DNA of 64,000 nt from Bacillota bacterium (GTDB lineage Bacteria; Bacillota; Clostridia; Christensenellales; Aristaeellaceae), in NCBI GenBank assembly GCA_023421395.1, contig JAEZTL010000031.1, forward strand, positions 1 to 64,000. The letters run 5' to 3'. Below the pieces are notes generated by a model, which was not told the origin of the DNA, searched no databases, and saw nothing but the letters and a program-made list of their open reading frames with translations. Positions 32,545 through 39,086 of this stretch are shown here, one piece after another (position 1 is the stretch's first letter; every line of letters begins with the position of its first letter). The translations under genes and the position numbers were made by a program.

Positions 32545-32607
32545 ATCCGTAAACGATTCCGCCGCGCCGGCGCGCGAGATCATCCCGTATGCCAAAGGGG
32601 GTGCGCC

Positions 32608-33618
32608 ATGAGGGTCTACACCATCCGGGACATTGCCAAACGAGCGGGCGTGGGTATTTCCACCGTATCCCGCGCGCTTAACAACCGGCCAGACGTGGGA
32701 GAGGAAACCCGGCAGAAGGTGCTGCGCATTGTGGAGCAGATGGGTTACGCGCCCAACGCCAACGCGAAAAATCTTAAGCAACGGGCCAGCGGCCTGTCGG
32801 CCATCATCGTGCGCGGGCGGCGCAACGGGTTTTTGACCGGTATCGCCGAACTGATGACGGACTACGGCTGGGAACAGGGACATCAATATTTGATCGAGTT
32901 TATCGACGAACGGGGAGAGGAACTGGACGCCGCGTTCCGGCTGGTGGCGGAAAAGAAGCTGGAGGGCATTTTCTTCCTGGGAAGCAACGTGGTAGGGCGC
33001 AAGGCGGACGTCCAGCAACTGGGCATCCCCTGCGTTTTTGTGACCGTGGACGCCTCTACCGTCAGCGCTTCGAACGTTTCCAGCGTCAGCATTGACAACC
33101 GCGCGTGCGGCCGAATGGCGGTGGAGCGGCTGATTCTGGGCGGACACCGGAAGATTGCGGTGATGGGAGGCCGGGAGGGCGCTGGGGACGGCATCGGCCT
33201 GCGCTTTCAGGGCGCCATGGACGCGATGGAGGCCCACGGCCTTGACTTGGAAGAGGAACTTTACGTCGCGAGCCCCTTTGGCATGGAAGGGGCCTATCGC
33301 GCCGCACTGGATTTGATCGCGCGACGGAGGGACTTTACCGCGCTCTTTGCGATGAGCGATGTGATGGCCATCGGCGCCATGCGCGCGCTCAACGAAGGTG
33401 GCCTGGCGGTTCCGCGGGATGTGAGCGTGATCGGCTTTGACGGCATTGAGCTGGCCGCATTCACCCAACCGCCGCTGACCACCGTGCGGCAGCCGGCGGG
33501 AGAGATCGCCCGCGCGGGGGTTGAGCTGATGCTTCGGCTTCTGGAAAACCCGGAAGATTGCGAGTACCGGATTGTCGAGGGCGAACTGATCGAAGGCGGC
33601 TCGGTTCGCGAAGTCTGA
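32608..33618 (+). CDS. LacI-family transcriptional regulator
   Basis: A 336-residue regulator. Residues 1-55 are the LacI helix-turn-helix (YTIRDIAKRAGVGISTVSRALN) and hinge (VEQMGYAPNANAKNLKQRASG). The ligand-binding domain follows (LEGIFFLGSN; VSIDNRACGRMAVERL; FDGIELAAFTQPPLTTVRQPAGEIARAGVELML in parts). The ATG at 32608 follows AAGGGGGTG; the earlier start at 32512 precedes the promoter. It probably regulates itself and the HAD gene. The effector is probably a sugar or sugar phosphate by family, not shown. Confidence 0.93.
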   Translation: MRVYTIRDIAKRAGVGISTVSRALNNRPDVGEETRQKVLRIVEQMGYAPNANAKNLKQRASGLSAIIVRGRRNGFLTGIAELMTDYGWEQGHQYLIEFIDERGEELDAAFRLVAEKKLEGIFFLGSNVVGRKADVQQLGIPCVFVTVDASTVSASNVSSVSIDNRACGRMAVERLILGGHRKIAVMGGREGAGDGIGLRFQGAMDAMEAHGLDLEEELYVASPFGMEGAYRAALDLIARRRDFTALFAMSDVMAIGAMRALNEGGLAVPRDVSVIGFDGIELAAFTQPPLTTVRQPAGEIARAGVELMLRLLENPEDCEYRIVEGELIEGGSVREV

Positions 33619-33666
33619 CACCCGCACACTCCCGGCGGCATAGCATGAGGCGTGGGGGTGGCAGCC

Positions 33667-33834
33667 ATGCGCAAGTGTCCGGGCCGGGGAAAGGGTTCTT
33701 CCATACGGGTGATCGCGGCGCTGATGATCGTCTTCGGAGTCCTGATCCTTTTGTTCTGTGTGCCTTACTGGTTCTGGGCGGCGGTGCTCGGCATGGCGCT
33801 GACCATTCTGGGCATCATCCTTTGGAACGCGTGA
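33667..33834 (+). CDS. Small two-segment membrane protein
   Basis: A 55-residue protein: a short basic N-terminus (MRKCPGRGKGSS) and two hydrophobic segments (VIAALMIVFGVLILLF and AAVLGMALTILGIILW). The ATG at 33667 follows GGGGGTGG. No family recognised. It lies 48 bp after the LacI gene and may be co-transcribed with it; a terminator follows at 33895. Confidence 0.6.
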   Translation: MRKCPGRGKGSSIRVIAALMIVFGVLILLFCVPYWFWAAVLGMALTILGIILWNA

Positions 33835-33894
33835 ACGGCTGATGCGCCAAGGAGATCGACTCAAAGCGCGCGCCGGTGGGCCCATCCAGTCTTG

Positions 33895-33924
33895 AGGCCC
33901 CGTGAACCGCGGTTCACGGGGCCT
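33895..33924. terminator. 30-bp palindromic terminator
   Basis: AGGCCCCGTGAACCG and its exact complement with no spacer, followed by CGGGGTTTCTTT on the + strand. Serves the small membrane protein and perhaps the convergent Big_2 gene. Confidence 0.75.
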
Positions 33925-33945
33925 CGGGGTTTCTTTAAGAGGCGC

Positions 33946-34671
33946 TTATGCGTCTTCCGGCGCCCTGCAATGGGCTTCCGCGCCCGGCAACAGGATCGTC
34001 TTTGCGTTCACCCTTTTGATTCTGTACACGGCGACACCGGTTTCCCCGGCAGGGATAGCCTTGCGGAGTTTGCCGGACTTGACGCCAAGAGAGGCGTAGT
34101 CGCTCTCGCCGGATAGCTTCAGGAAAAAAGCGAGATCAGGCGCTGACGAAAGGGCTTCCGAAGTGGAATTGAAGAGGACGACTTCCATCATGAGGCTGTT
34201 GCCCTTCAGGTAGATTCTCTTGACCGTCCTGTCCGCGGCGGTTTCAAATGTGGCCGTGTTCGCGCCGACGGTGAGGGTGATTGTGCGCTTGACCGCGCCG
34301 TTTTTTGTGGACGCGCTGATAACGGCGGTTCCGGTCCGGTTGCAGTAGAGGACGCCGCGGCTGTTCACGGAGACCACGCTGGGCTTTGAAGACCGCCAAC
34401 GGAGTGAAGCCTTTGCCGTTGCGGGCTCGATAACAGCCGTCACCAGATACCTGTGCCGGGTTACGACGGTATACTCACCGGTGCCGGCGGGTGCAAGGGT
34501 ATTGCCTTGACTATCTGTCAGCGTGAGCGCAATGCTCTCTACGGCGGTCTGTGCCGCGGCCTGGTTTTGGCTGCGGGGAGGGGTCTTCTTCTTCGCCAGC
34601 GCAGTTCCAAAGCCCAGACTGATGGAGAGGACCAGCATTGTGACGACAAGCGTTTTCAACGAACGGTTCAT
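33946..34671 (-). CDS. Secreted Big_2-domain protein with a shared C-terminal domain
   Basis: A 241-residue exported protein. Signal peptide 1-26 (MNRSLKTLVVTMLVLSISLG in part). A Big_2 immunoglobulin-like domain lies at about 45-137 (LRWRSSKPSVVSVNSRGVLYCNRTGTAVISAST in parts). Residues 150-235 form a beta-rich domain (KRIYLKGNSLMMEVVLFN; KAIPAGETGVAVYRIKRVNAK) that matches the C-terminal part of the larger protein at 61797-62909. Monocistronic with its own promoter. Function unknown; a cell-surface or adhesion role is usual for Big_2 proteins. Confidence 0.82.
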   Translation of the reverse strand: MNRSLKTLVVTMLVLSISLGFGTALAKKKTPPRSQNQAAAQTAVESIALTLTDSQGNTLAPAGTGEYTVVTRHRYLVTAVIEPATAKASLRWRSSKPSVVSVNSRGVLYCNRTGTAVISASTKNGAVKRTITLTVGANTATFETAADRTVKRIYLKGNSLMMEVVLFNSTSEALSSAPDLAFFLKLSGESDYASLGVKSGKLRKAIPAGETGVAVYRIKRVNAKTILLPGAEAHCRAPEDA

Positions 34672-34952
34672 GGTTGCACCTCCTCGTTTGTCGTTGGCAA
34701 TATATTACAGCAATTTTCGTAAAATGTCAAGGAAATGAAATAATTTTCGGGCGCAACCATCGCGTTTTCTTGGCGCTGGATTGGCGTGCCACCCAAGTGA
34801 AGCTTTTTGAGGATTCGGTTTCTGAAACTCCAGAAATTCTGTTTTCGGGTGCGTAAGCTTGTGGAAAGATTGCGCCGCTGTCGCGGCGGGGTGTGAATCG
34901 GGGCTGACGGCGGCTCAGGGCCGGGCAAGCGAATGGGGGAAAGATCGAAGAA
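34672..34952. other. Intergenic region between Big_2 gene and tRNA cluster
   Basis: About 280 bp with the Big_2 promoter at its left end. The remainder has no open frame with a ribosome binding site and no structure I can name; moderately AT-rich at 34720-34860. Confidence 0.4.
34702..34730 (-). promoter_or_regulatory. Promoter of the Big_2 gene
   Basis: On the - strand: TTGACA (34725-34730), 17-bp spacer, TAATAT (34702-34707). Confidence 0.75.
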
Positions 34953-34985
34953 AGATCCCCCGAAGCCGACGGCTTTGGGGGATCT
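34953..34985 (-). terminator. Terminator of the tRNA operon
   Basis: 16-bp arms AGATCCCCCGAAGCCG / CGGCTTTGGGGGATCT with one wobble pair and a single-base centre, 6 bp beyond tRNA-Cys; the - strand continues TTTCTTCGATCTTT. Confidence 0.8.
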
Positions 34986-34991
34986 CAATGA

Positions 34992-35066
34992 TGGAGGCGT
35001 GAACCGGATTTGAACCGGTGAATAAAGGTTTTGCAGACCTTTGCCTTACCACTTGGCTATCACGCC
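34992..35066 (-). tRNA. tRNA-Cys (GCA)
   Basis: Cloverleaf with anticodon loop CTGCAAA (anticodon GCA), acceptor GGCGTGA / TCACGCC, T-arm GGTTCAAATCC and an encoded CCA end. Last of five tRNAs on the - strand. Confidence 0.95.
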
Positions 35067-35072
35067 GGGTAA

Positions 35073-35114
35073 AAGACCAATGTGGGCGGGCTTATACCCG
35101 CCCACATTGGTCTT
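35073..35114 (-). terminator. Intrinsic terminator inside the tRNA cluster
   Basis: Perfect 18-bp arms AAGACCAATGTGGGCGGG / CCCGCCCACATTGGTCTT around 6 bases, directly after tRNA-Gly; on the - strand it runs into CTTTTACC. It lies before tRNA-Cys, so that gene depends on read-through or on its own start. Confidence 0.8.
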
Positions 35115-35115
35115 C

Positions 35116-35191
35116 TGGAGCGGTAGACGAGACTCGGACTCGCGACCTCCACCTTGGCAAGGTGGCGCTCTACCAACTGAGCTACTACCGC
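35116..35191 (-). tRNA. tRNA-Gly (GCC)
   Basis: Anticodon loop TTGCCAA (GCC), acceptor GCGGTAG / CTACCGC, T-arm with GAGTCCGAGTCTC and encoded CCA. The T-loop reads GTCCGAG, a slight variant of the usual TTCGA. Confidence 0.93.
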
Positions 35192-35198
35192 ATGGGGT

Positions 35199-35274
35199 TG
35201 GTGCCTTGGGGCGGAGTTGAACCACCGACACGTAGATTTTCAGTCTACTGCTCTACCAGCTGAGCTACCAAGGC
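35199..35274 (-). tRNA. tRNA-Phe (GAA)
   Basis: Anticodon loop CTGAAAA (GAA), acceptor GCCTTGG / CCAAGGC, encoded CCA. Confidence 0.95.
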
Positions 35275-35277
35275 AGA

Positions 35278-35354
35278 TGGCGACCTGGAAGGGGCTCGAA
35301 CCCTCGACCTCCAGCGTGACAGGCTGGCATTCTAACCAACTGAACTACCAGGCC
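35278..35354 (-). tRNA. tRNA-Asp (GTC)
   Basis: Anticodon loop CTGTCAC (GTC), acceptor GGCCTGG / CCAGGTC with one G-T pair, T-arm GGGTTCGAGCCC, encoded CCA. Confidence 0.95.
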
Positions 35355-35361
35355 GCATTGT

Positions 35362-35437
35362 TGGTGGGAACAACAGGGCTCGAACCTGTGACCCCTTGCT
35401 TGTAAGGCAAGTGCTCTCCCAGCTGAGCTATGCTCCC
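35362..35437 (-). tRNA. tRNA-Val (TAC)
   Basis: Anticodon loop CTTACAA (TAC), acceptor GGGAGCA / TGTTCCC, T-arm AGGTTCGAGCCCT, encoded CCA. First tRNA of the cluster, about 40 bp behind the promoter. Confidence 0.95.
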
Positions 35438-35475
35438 ATGTTCCCTACCCGCCGCAAATCGCGGCGACAGATGGT

Positions 35476-35504
35476 ATTCTACTAGAAATCCAGCACCTTG
35501 TCAA
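35476..35504 (-). promoter_or_regulatory. Promoter of the tRNA cluster
   Basis: On the - strand: TTGACA (35499-35504), 17-bp spacer, TAGAAT (35476-35481). Confidence 0.85.
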
Positions 35505-35567
35505 TACCCAAACCGACATTTTTATGGTTAAGAAAAACATCCCGATTTTACGGACGACGTGTATAAA

Positions 35568-35596
35568 CCCGCGGCCGGGCAAAGCCCGGCCGCGGG
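35568..35596 (-). terminator. Terminator behind the SASP pair
   Basis: CCCGCGGCCGGGC / GCCCGGCCGCGGG around AAA, 16 bp past the SASP stop codon; - strand continues TTTATAC. Confidence 0.75.
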
Positions 35597-35611
35597 TTTG
35601 GGCGCGTTCAG

Positions 35612-35824
35612 TTAGCGCTGACCCGACATCGAGCGCTCCTGCGCCTCGATCATCTTCTTGACCATGGAGCCGCCGATGGAGCCGGCGTCCTTGCTGGTCA
35701 GATCACCGTTGTAACCATTTTTCAGGTTGATGCCCAGTTCGCTGGCCACCTCGTGCTTCATGTTCCACATTGCCTGACGGGCTTCGGGGACGTTGATCTT
35801 GTTGCTGGAAGAATTGCTCGCCAT
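35612..35824 (-). CDS. Alpha/beta-type small acid-soluble spore protein
   Basis: A 70-residue SASP. The third codon of the open frame (ATG at 35824) is taken as start because AAGGAG is then 8 bases away. The two family signatures are KHEVASELGI, containing the germination-protease cleavage site (E-x-A/S-E type), and GSIGGSMVKKMI. These proteins coat spore DNA and protect it from UV and heat. Second gene of a tandem pair; proof that the organism can form endospores. Confidence 0.95.
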   Translation of the reverse strand: MASNSSSNKINVPEARQAMWNMKHEVASELGINLKNGYNGDLTSKDAGSIGGSMVKKMIEAQERSMSGQR

Positions 35825-35864
35825 GTTCATCGCTCCTTTTCAATGTTGGTTTTGTTCATCCGGC

Positions 35865-36062
35865 TCACTTGCCGGAAGCCTGGTTCTGGTAGTCGGTGAT
35901 CATCTTCTTGACCATGTAGCCACCGACATAGCCGTTGTCGCGCGAAGAAAGGTTGCCGTTGTAGCCCTGCTTCAGGTTGACACCCAGTTCGCTGGCGACT
36001 TCAAATTTCATCTTCTCCAGCGCCGGCTCGCTCTCCCGGACATTGACTCTGCTCCTGCTCAT
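35865..36062 (-). CDS. Alpha/beta-type small acid-soluble spore protein
   Basis: A 65-residue SASP paralogous to the next gene downstream. Signatures are KFEVASELGVNLKQGYNG and GYVGGYMVKKMI. The ribosome binding site is GGGAGGTG. The pair is separated by 40 bp and is probably expressed together late in the forespore. I could not settle a sigma-G promoter by eye. Confidence 0.95.
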   Translation of the reverse strand: MSRSRVNVRESEPALEKMKFEVASELGVNLKQGYNGNLSSRDNGYVGGYMVKKMITDYQNQASGK

Positions 36063-36191
36063 TGTTTCACCTCCCGAACTAGTCTGATGTTATTGTGACC
36101 TCGTTCGAGCATTTTAGACTGGTAGTTTTTTGCGCGCGTCACGCGGGGATTTGTGGTTTCATTTTGGCGCCCCGGCGCGGATAAAATGTGC

Positions 36192-36229
36192 AAAAAAGCC
36201 CGCGACGCGCCAAAAGAGCGCGGACGGGC
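36192..36229 (-). terminator. Terminator of the MerR-family gene
   Basis: Imperfect GC-rich stem GCCCG...CGGGC with internal GCGC pairing, followed by TTTTTTG on the - strand, about 38 bp past the regulator's stop codon. Confidence 0.55.
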
Positions 36230-36266
36230 CGGGGATTGTGACAATTACACGAGGATCAATTGCGCT

Positions 36267-37028
36267 TCACAAAGAGATGGGCCGGGAGCATCCGCTGCAT
36301 AAGGCGCGGATCGCCGCGGTGATGAATGTCGCGGTGCCGGGGCCGGCTTTGTCGATATTCTCCCGAAAGCGGTCGTCGCTCTCATACATGGACGCAAGGC
36401 CCAGAAGGATTTCGTCCGTGCATTCATAAAAATTTCGAGTGATGACGTTCTGCCATTTTTGGGTCAGCGCAATTGCCTCGGGGCTGTCCGGCGCGGCGCC
36501 GGCTTTTGCCAGAAGCGCGAAAGCGCCGAACACCTCGTCCGTCTCCTCCTTGATCCGCGCCCAGTCGGCCTTGCCGTAGGAAGCGGTCTTCCGCTCGGAC
36601 TGCCGGTAGGCTTCGGTATCGCCCCAGCGCTGGCGCGCCTCGTCCGCGTACTTTGCCTTCGCCTCCTCAATCTCAGACGTGTCAAAGGCGTTCAAATCCA
36701 CGATAACCTCTCCTTTCAGCGCCCATTCCGTCAGGCCGATCAGCCGGTCCAGCCTTTCGCGCCGCAAAAGCAGCAGCGCCCTTTGCCTTTCCATCGCTTC
36801 GCGGGCGTCGTAATTCGGGCGGGAACGAATGCGGAGAATCTCGTCAATAGAAAAATCCAGTTCTCGGAAGAACAGGATCTGCGTGAGCTCGCCCGGCGCA
36901 TCGTCGCCGTACAGGCGGTAGCCCGCCTCGGTAACGGAGCGCGGCTTGAGCAAGCCTGCCTGGTCGTAATAGCGCAGCGTGCGCGCGCTGACGCCTGCCA
37001 TCCTCGCCAGTTCGCCGACGGTGTACAT
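36267..37028 (-). CDS. MerR-family regulator with TipAS domain
   Basis: A 253-residue regulator. Residues 1-70 are the MerR winged helix (MYTVGELARMAGVSARTLRYYDQAGLLKP in parts), 75-120 the coiled-coil dimer helix, and 130-253 a TipAS-type ligand-binding domain (EIEEAKAKYADEARQRWGDTEAY; FYECTDEILLGLASMYESD). TipA proteins bind thiopeptide antibiotics or other multidrug ligands and activate their own promoter. The start at 37028 follows AAGGGAGG. Its promoter has the long 19-bp spacer and palindrome typical of MerR control. It lies downstream of recG but is not needed for it. Confidence 0.9.
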   Translation of the reverse strand: MYTVGELARMAGVSARTLRYYDQAGLLKPRSVTEAGYRLYGDDAPGELTQILFFRELDFSIDEILRIRSRPNYDAREAMERQRALLLLRRERLDRLIGLTEWALKGEVIVDLNAFDTSEIEEAKAKYADEARQRWGDTEAYRQSERKTASYGKADWARIKEETDEVFGAFALLAKAGAAPDSPEAIALTQKWQNVITRNFYECTDEILLGLASMYESDDRFRENIDKAGPGTATFITAAIRALCSGCSRPISL

Positions 37029-37051
37029 TCGCTCGCCTCCCTTCGAAAGAG

Positions 37052-37082
37052 AGCATAAGCCATGACGTAACGTCAAGGTCAA
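37052..37082 (-). promoter_or_regulatory. MerR-type promoter/operator
   Basis: On the - strand: TTGACC (37077-37082), 19-bp spacer, TATGCT (37052-37057). The spacer is filled by CCTTGACGTTACGTCATGG (37060-37078), a near-perfect inverted repeat centred on one T. A 19-bp spacer and a spacer-borne palindrome are the MerR-family hallmarks, so autoactivation is likely. Confidence 0.85.
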
Positions 37083-37094
37083 GGGGATTTCATG

Positions 37095-39086
37095 TTAATT
37101 CATGGCGATGTCCTGCAGCTTGACCGCCAGCGCCTCCCGCGCCAGCGCGATCACCTGCCGGGCTTCGCCCATGTCCGGACGCTTCAGAAGGCGCCTGGCC
37201 TCGTCGTGCGTTTCTTTTAAAAGCCGCCCGTCCGCCATCTGCCAAAGCGCCGAGTCCGCGCCGCCGGACTGGCGGTAGCCTAGCACGTCTCCGGGGCCGC
37301 GCAGCTCGAGGTCCTTCCGCGCGATTTCGAACCCGTCGTTCGTGGCGGTCATCAGCTTCAGCTTCTCGCTGGGTTCCGCCATCAAAAAGCACCAGGATGC
37401 CTCGGAACCGCGTCCTACGCGCCCGCGCAGCTGGTGCAACTGGGCCAGGCCAAAGCGGTCGGCGTTTTCCACCACCATGACGGAGGCGTTGGGCACGTTG
37501 ACGCCCACCTCGATGACGGTGGTGGACACCAGCACGTCCATTTCACCGCGGCGGAAGGTTTCGAGCGCCGCGTCCTTTTCAGCGCTTTTCATCCGGCCGT
37601 GGACCAGCCCGACGCGAAGGCCCTTGAGCGCCTGGTCACGGAGAAACTCGTACACCGCCTGGGCGTTCTGCGCGTCGACGGCTTCGGACTCCTCCACCAG
37701 CGGGCACACCACGTACACTTGCCGTCCGGCGGCCACTTCCTTCCTTAAAAAACCGTACAGCGCCTCCCGCTTTTCATCCGGCACCACGCGGGTCTTAACC
37801 GGCGTCCTGCCCGGCGGCAGCTGATCCAACACGGAGATGTCCAGATCGCCGTAGAGGATCAACGACAGCGTTCGCGGAATCGGCGTGGCCGACATGACCA
37901 GTACGTTGGGCGAGGCGCCCTTCGCGCCCAGCGCCGTTCGCTGCTTGACGCCGAACCGGTGTTGCTCGTCGGTCACCACCAACCCCAGGTTTTCGTAGGT
38001 AACCGACTCCGTAATCAGCGCGTGGGTGCCGATGGCCACCCGCCACAGCCCGGAGGAAATGGCCTCGTGGGCTTCCCGGTGTGCCTTTGCCGGCATACTG
38101 CCGGTGAGGAGACCGCAGGGGATGCCCAGCGGCTCCAGTACCTGCTTGGCGGTTTCGTAGTGCTGGCGGGCCAGAACCTCGGTGGGGGCCATCAGCGCGC
38201 CCTGGTAGCCTCGTTTGGCCGCCAGGTACAGTGCACCCATCGCGATGGCGGTCTTGCCCGAACCTACGTCGCCCTGCACCAGCCGCGCCATCGCAGCCTC
38301 GTCCGCCATGTCCCGGGCGATTTCATCCAGCACCCGTGACTGGGCTTCGGTGGGACGGTAGGGGAGGGAGGCCCAGAACGCCTGGACGTCCTCCGGCGGA
38401 CAGGGAATGGCAACGCCCGCGCCCCGCTGTCCGCGCAAAAGCCATAGCCCTACCTGATCGATCAGCAGTTCCTCAAAGGCCAGCCGCCGCCTGGCGATCG
38501 CCAGGGCCTCCATGCTCTCGGGCAGGTGGGCGGCGCGCATCGCGAAGTTGCGCTCGCACAGGCCGTGGCGCCTGCGCAGTTCCTCGGGCAGCTGGTCGGG
38601 CCATTGCCCTTCGCTCTCCCGGAGCGCTTGGACGACGATATCCCGGAAGGCGGCGCCGGGGATTCCCGCCGTCTTGCGGTACACGGGGATGATGCCACGC
38701 TCTTTTTCAAGGGATGGGCTGGACAACTGCAGCGAGCCGCGCTTTTCCACGCGGCCGTAGAGAAGCACCTCGCGGCCGCCGGACAGCGTTTTCGCCAGCC
38801 ACGGCTGGTTATACCATACCGCGCGGATGGAGCCGCTCTCGTCGGACACCTTCGCGCTGACGATCGCAAGGCGGCCCTTGCGGAAGGAGCGCGGCGTTTC
38901 GATCCATCCCGACACCGCGGCGGTCTGGCCCTCGGCGAGCTGATCGATGGGGGTGACGCTGGTCAGGTCCCGGTATTCCGCGGGCAGGCGCAACAAAAGC
39001 TGGCGGACGGTTTCTATGCCGTCCGCCTTGAGCGCCTGTAGCCGTGCGGGCCCGATGCCGCGAATCCGGGAAAGGTTTATGTCCAT
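37095..39086 (-). CDS. recG: ATP-dependent DNA helicase RecG
   Basis: A 663-residue RecG. The N-terminal wedge/OB domain (about 1-200) includes IRGIGPARLQALKADGI and an OB region with AVWYNQPWLAK. Helicase motifs are GDVGSGKTAIA (Walker A), the DEQH box, MSATPIPRTL, and HGRMKSAEKDA; the TRG motif region is GYRQSGG near the C-terminus. It reverses stalled forks and processes Holliday junctions. It overlaps fakA by one base (TAATG). Gene order matches the Bacillus yloV-recG neighbourhood. Confidence 0.96.
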   Translation of the reverse strand: MDINLSRIRGIGPARLQALKADGIETVRQLLLRLPAEYRDLTSVTPIDQLAEGQTAAVSGWIETPRSFRKGRLAIVSAKVSDESGSIRAVWYNQPWLAKTLSGGREVLLYGRVEKRGSLQLSSPSLEKERGIIPVYRKTAGIPGAAFRDIVVQALRESEGQWPDQLPEELRRRHGLCERNFAMRAAHLPESMEALAIARRRLAFEELLIDQVGLWLLRGQRGAGVAIPCPPEDVQAFWASLPYRPTEAQSRVLDEIARDMADEAAMARLVQGDVGSGKTAIAMGALYLAAKRGYQGALMAPTEVLARQHYETAKQVLEPLGIPCGLLTGSMPAKAHREAHEAISSGLWRVAIGTHALITESVTYENLGLVVTDEQHRFGVKQRTALGAKGASPNVLVMSATPIPRTLSLILYGDLDISVLDQLPPGRTPVKTRVVPDEKREALYGFLRKEVAAGRQVYVVCPLVEESEAVDAQNAQAVYEFLRDQALKGLRVGLVHGRMKSAEKDAALETFRRGEMDVLVSTTVIEVGVNVPNASVMVVENADRFGLAQLHQLRGRVGRGSEASWCFLMAEPSEKLKLMTATNDGFEIARKDLELRGPGDVLGYRQSGGADSALWQMADGRLLKETHDEARRLLKRPDMGEARQVIALAREALAVKLQDIAMN

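Noticed and set aside
34668..34988. 106-codon - strand frame upstream of the Big_2 gene
   Set aside because: Overlaps the Big_2 promoter and the tRNA terminator; low-complexity and without a start signal.
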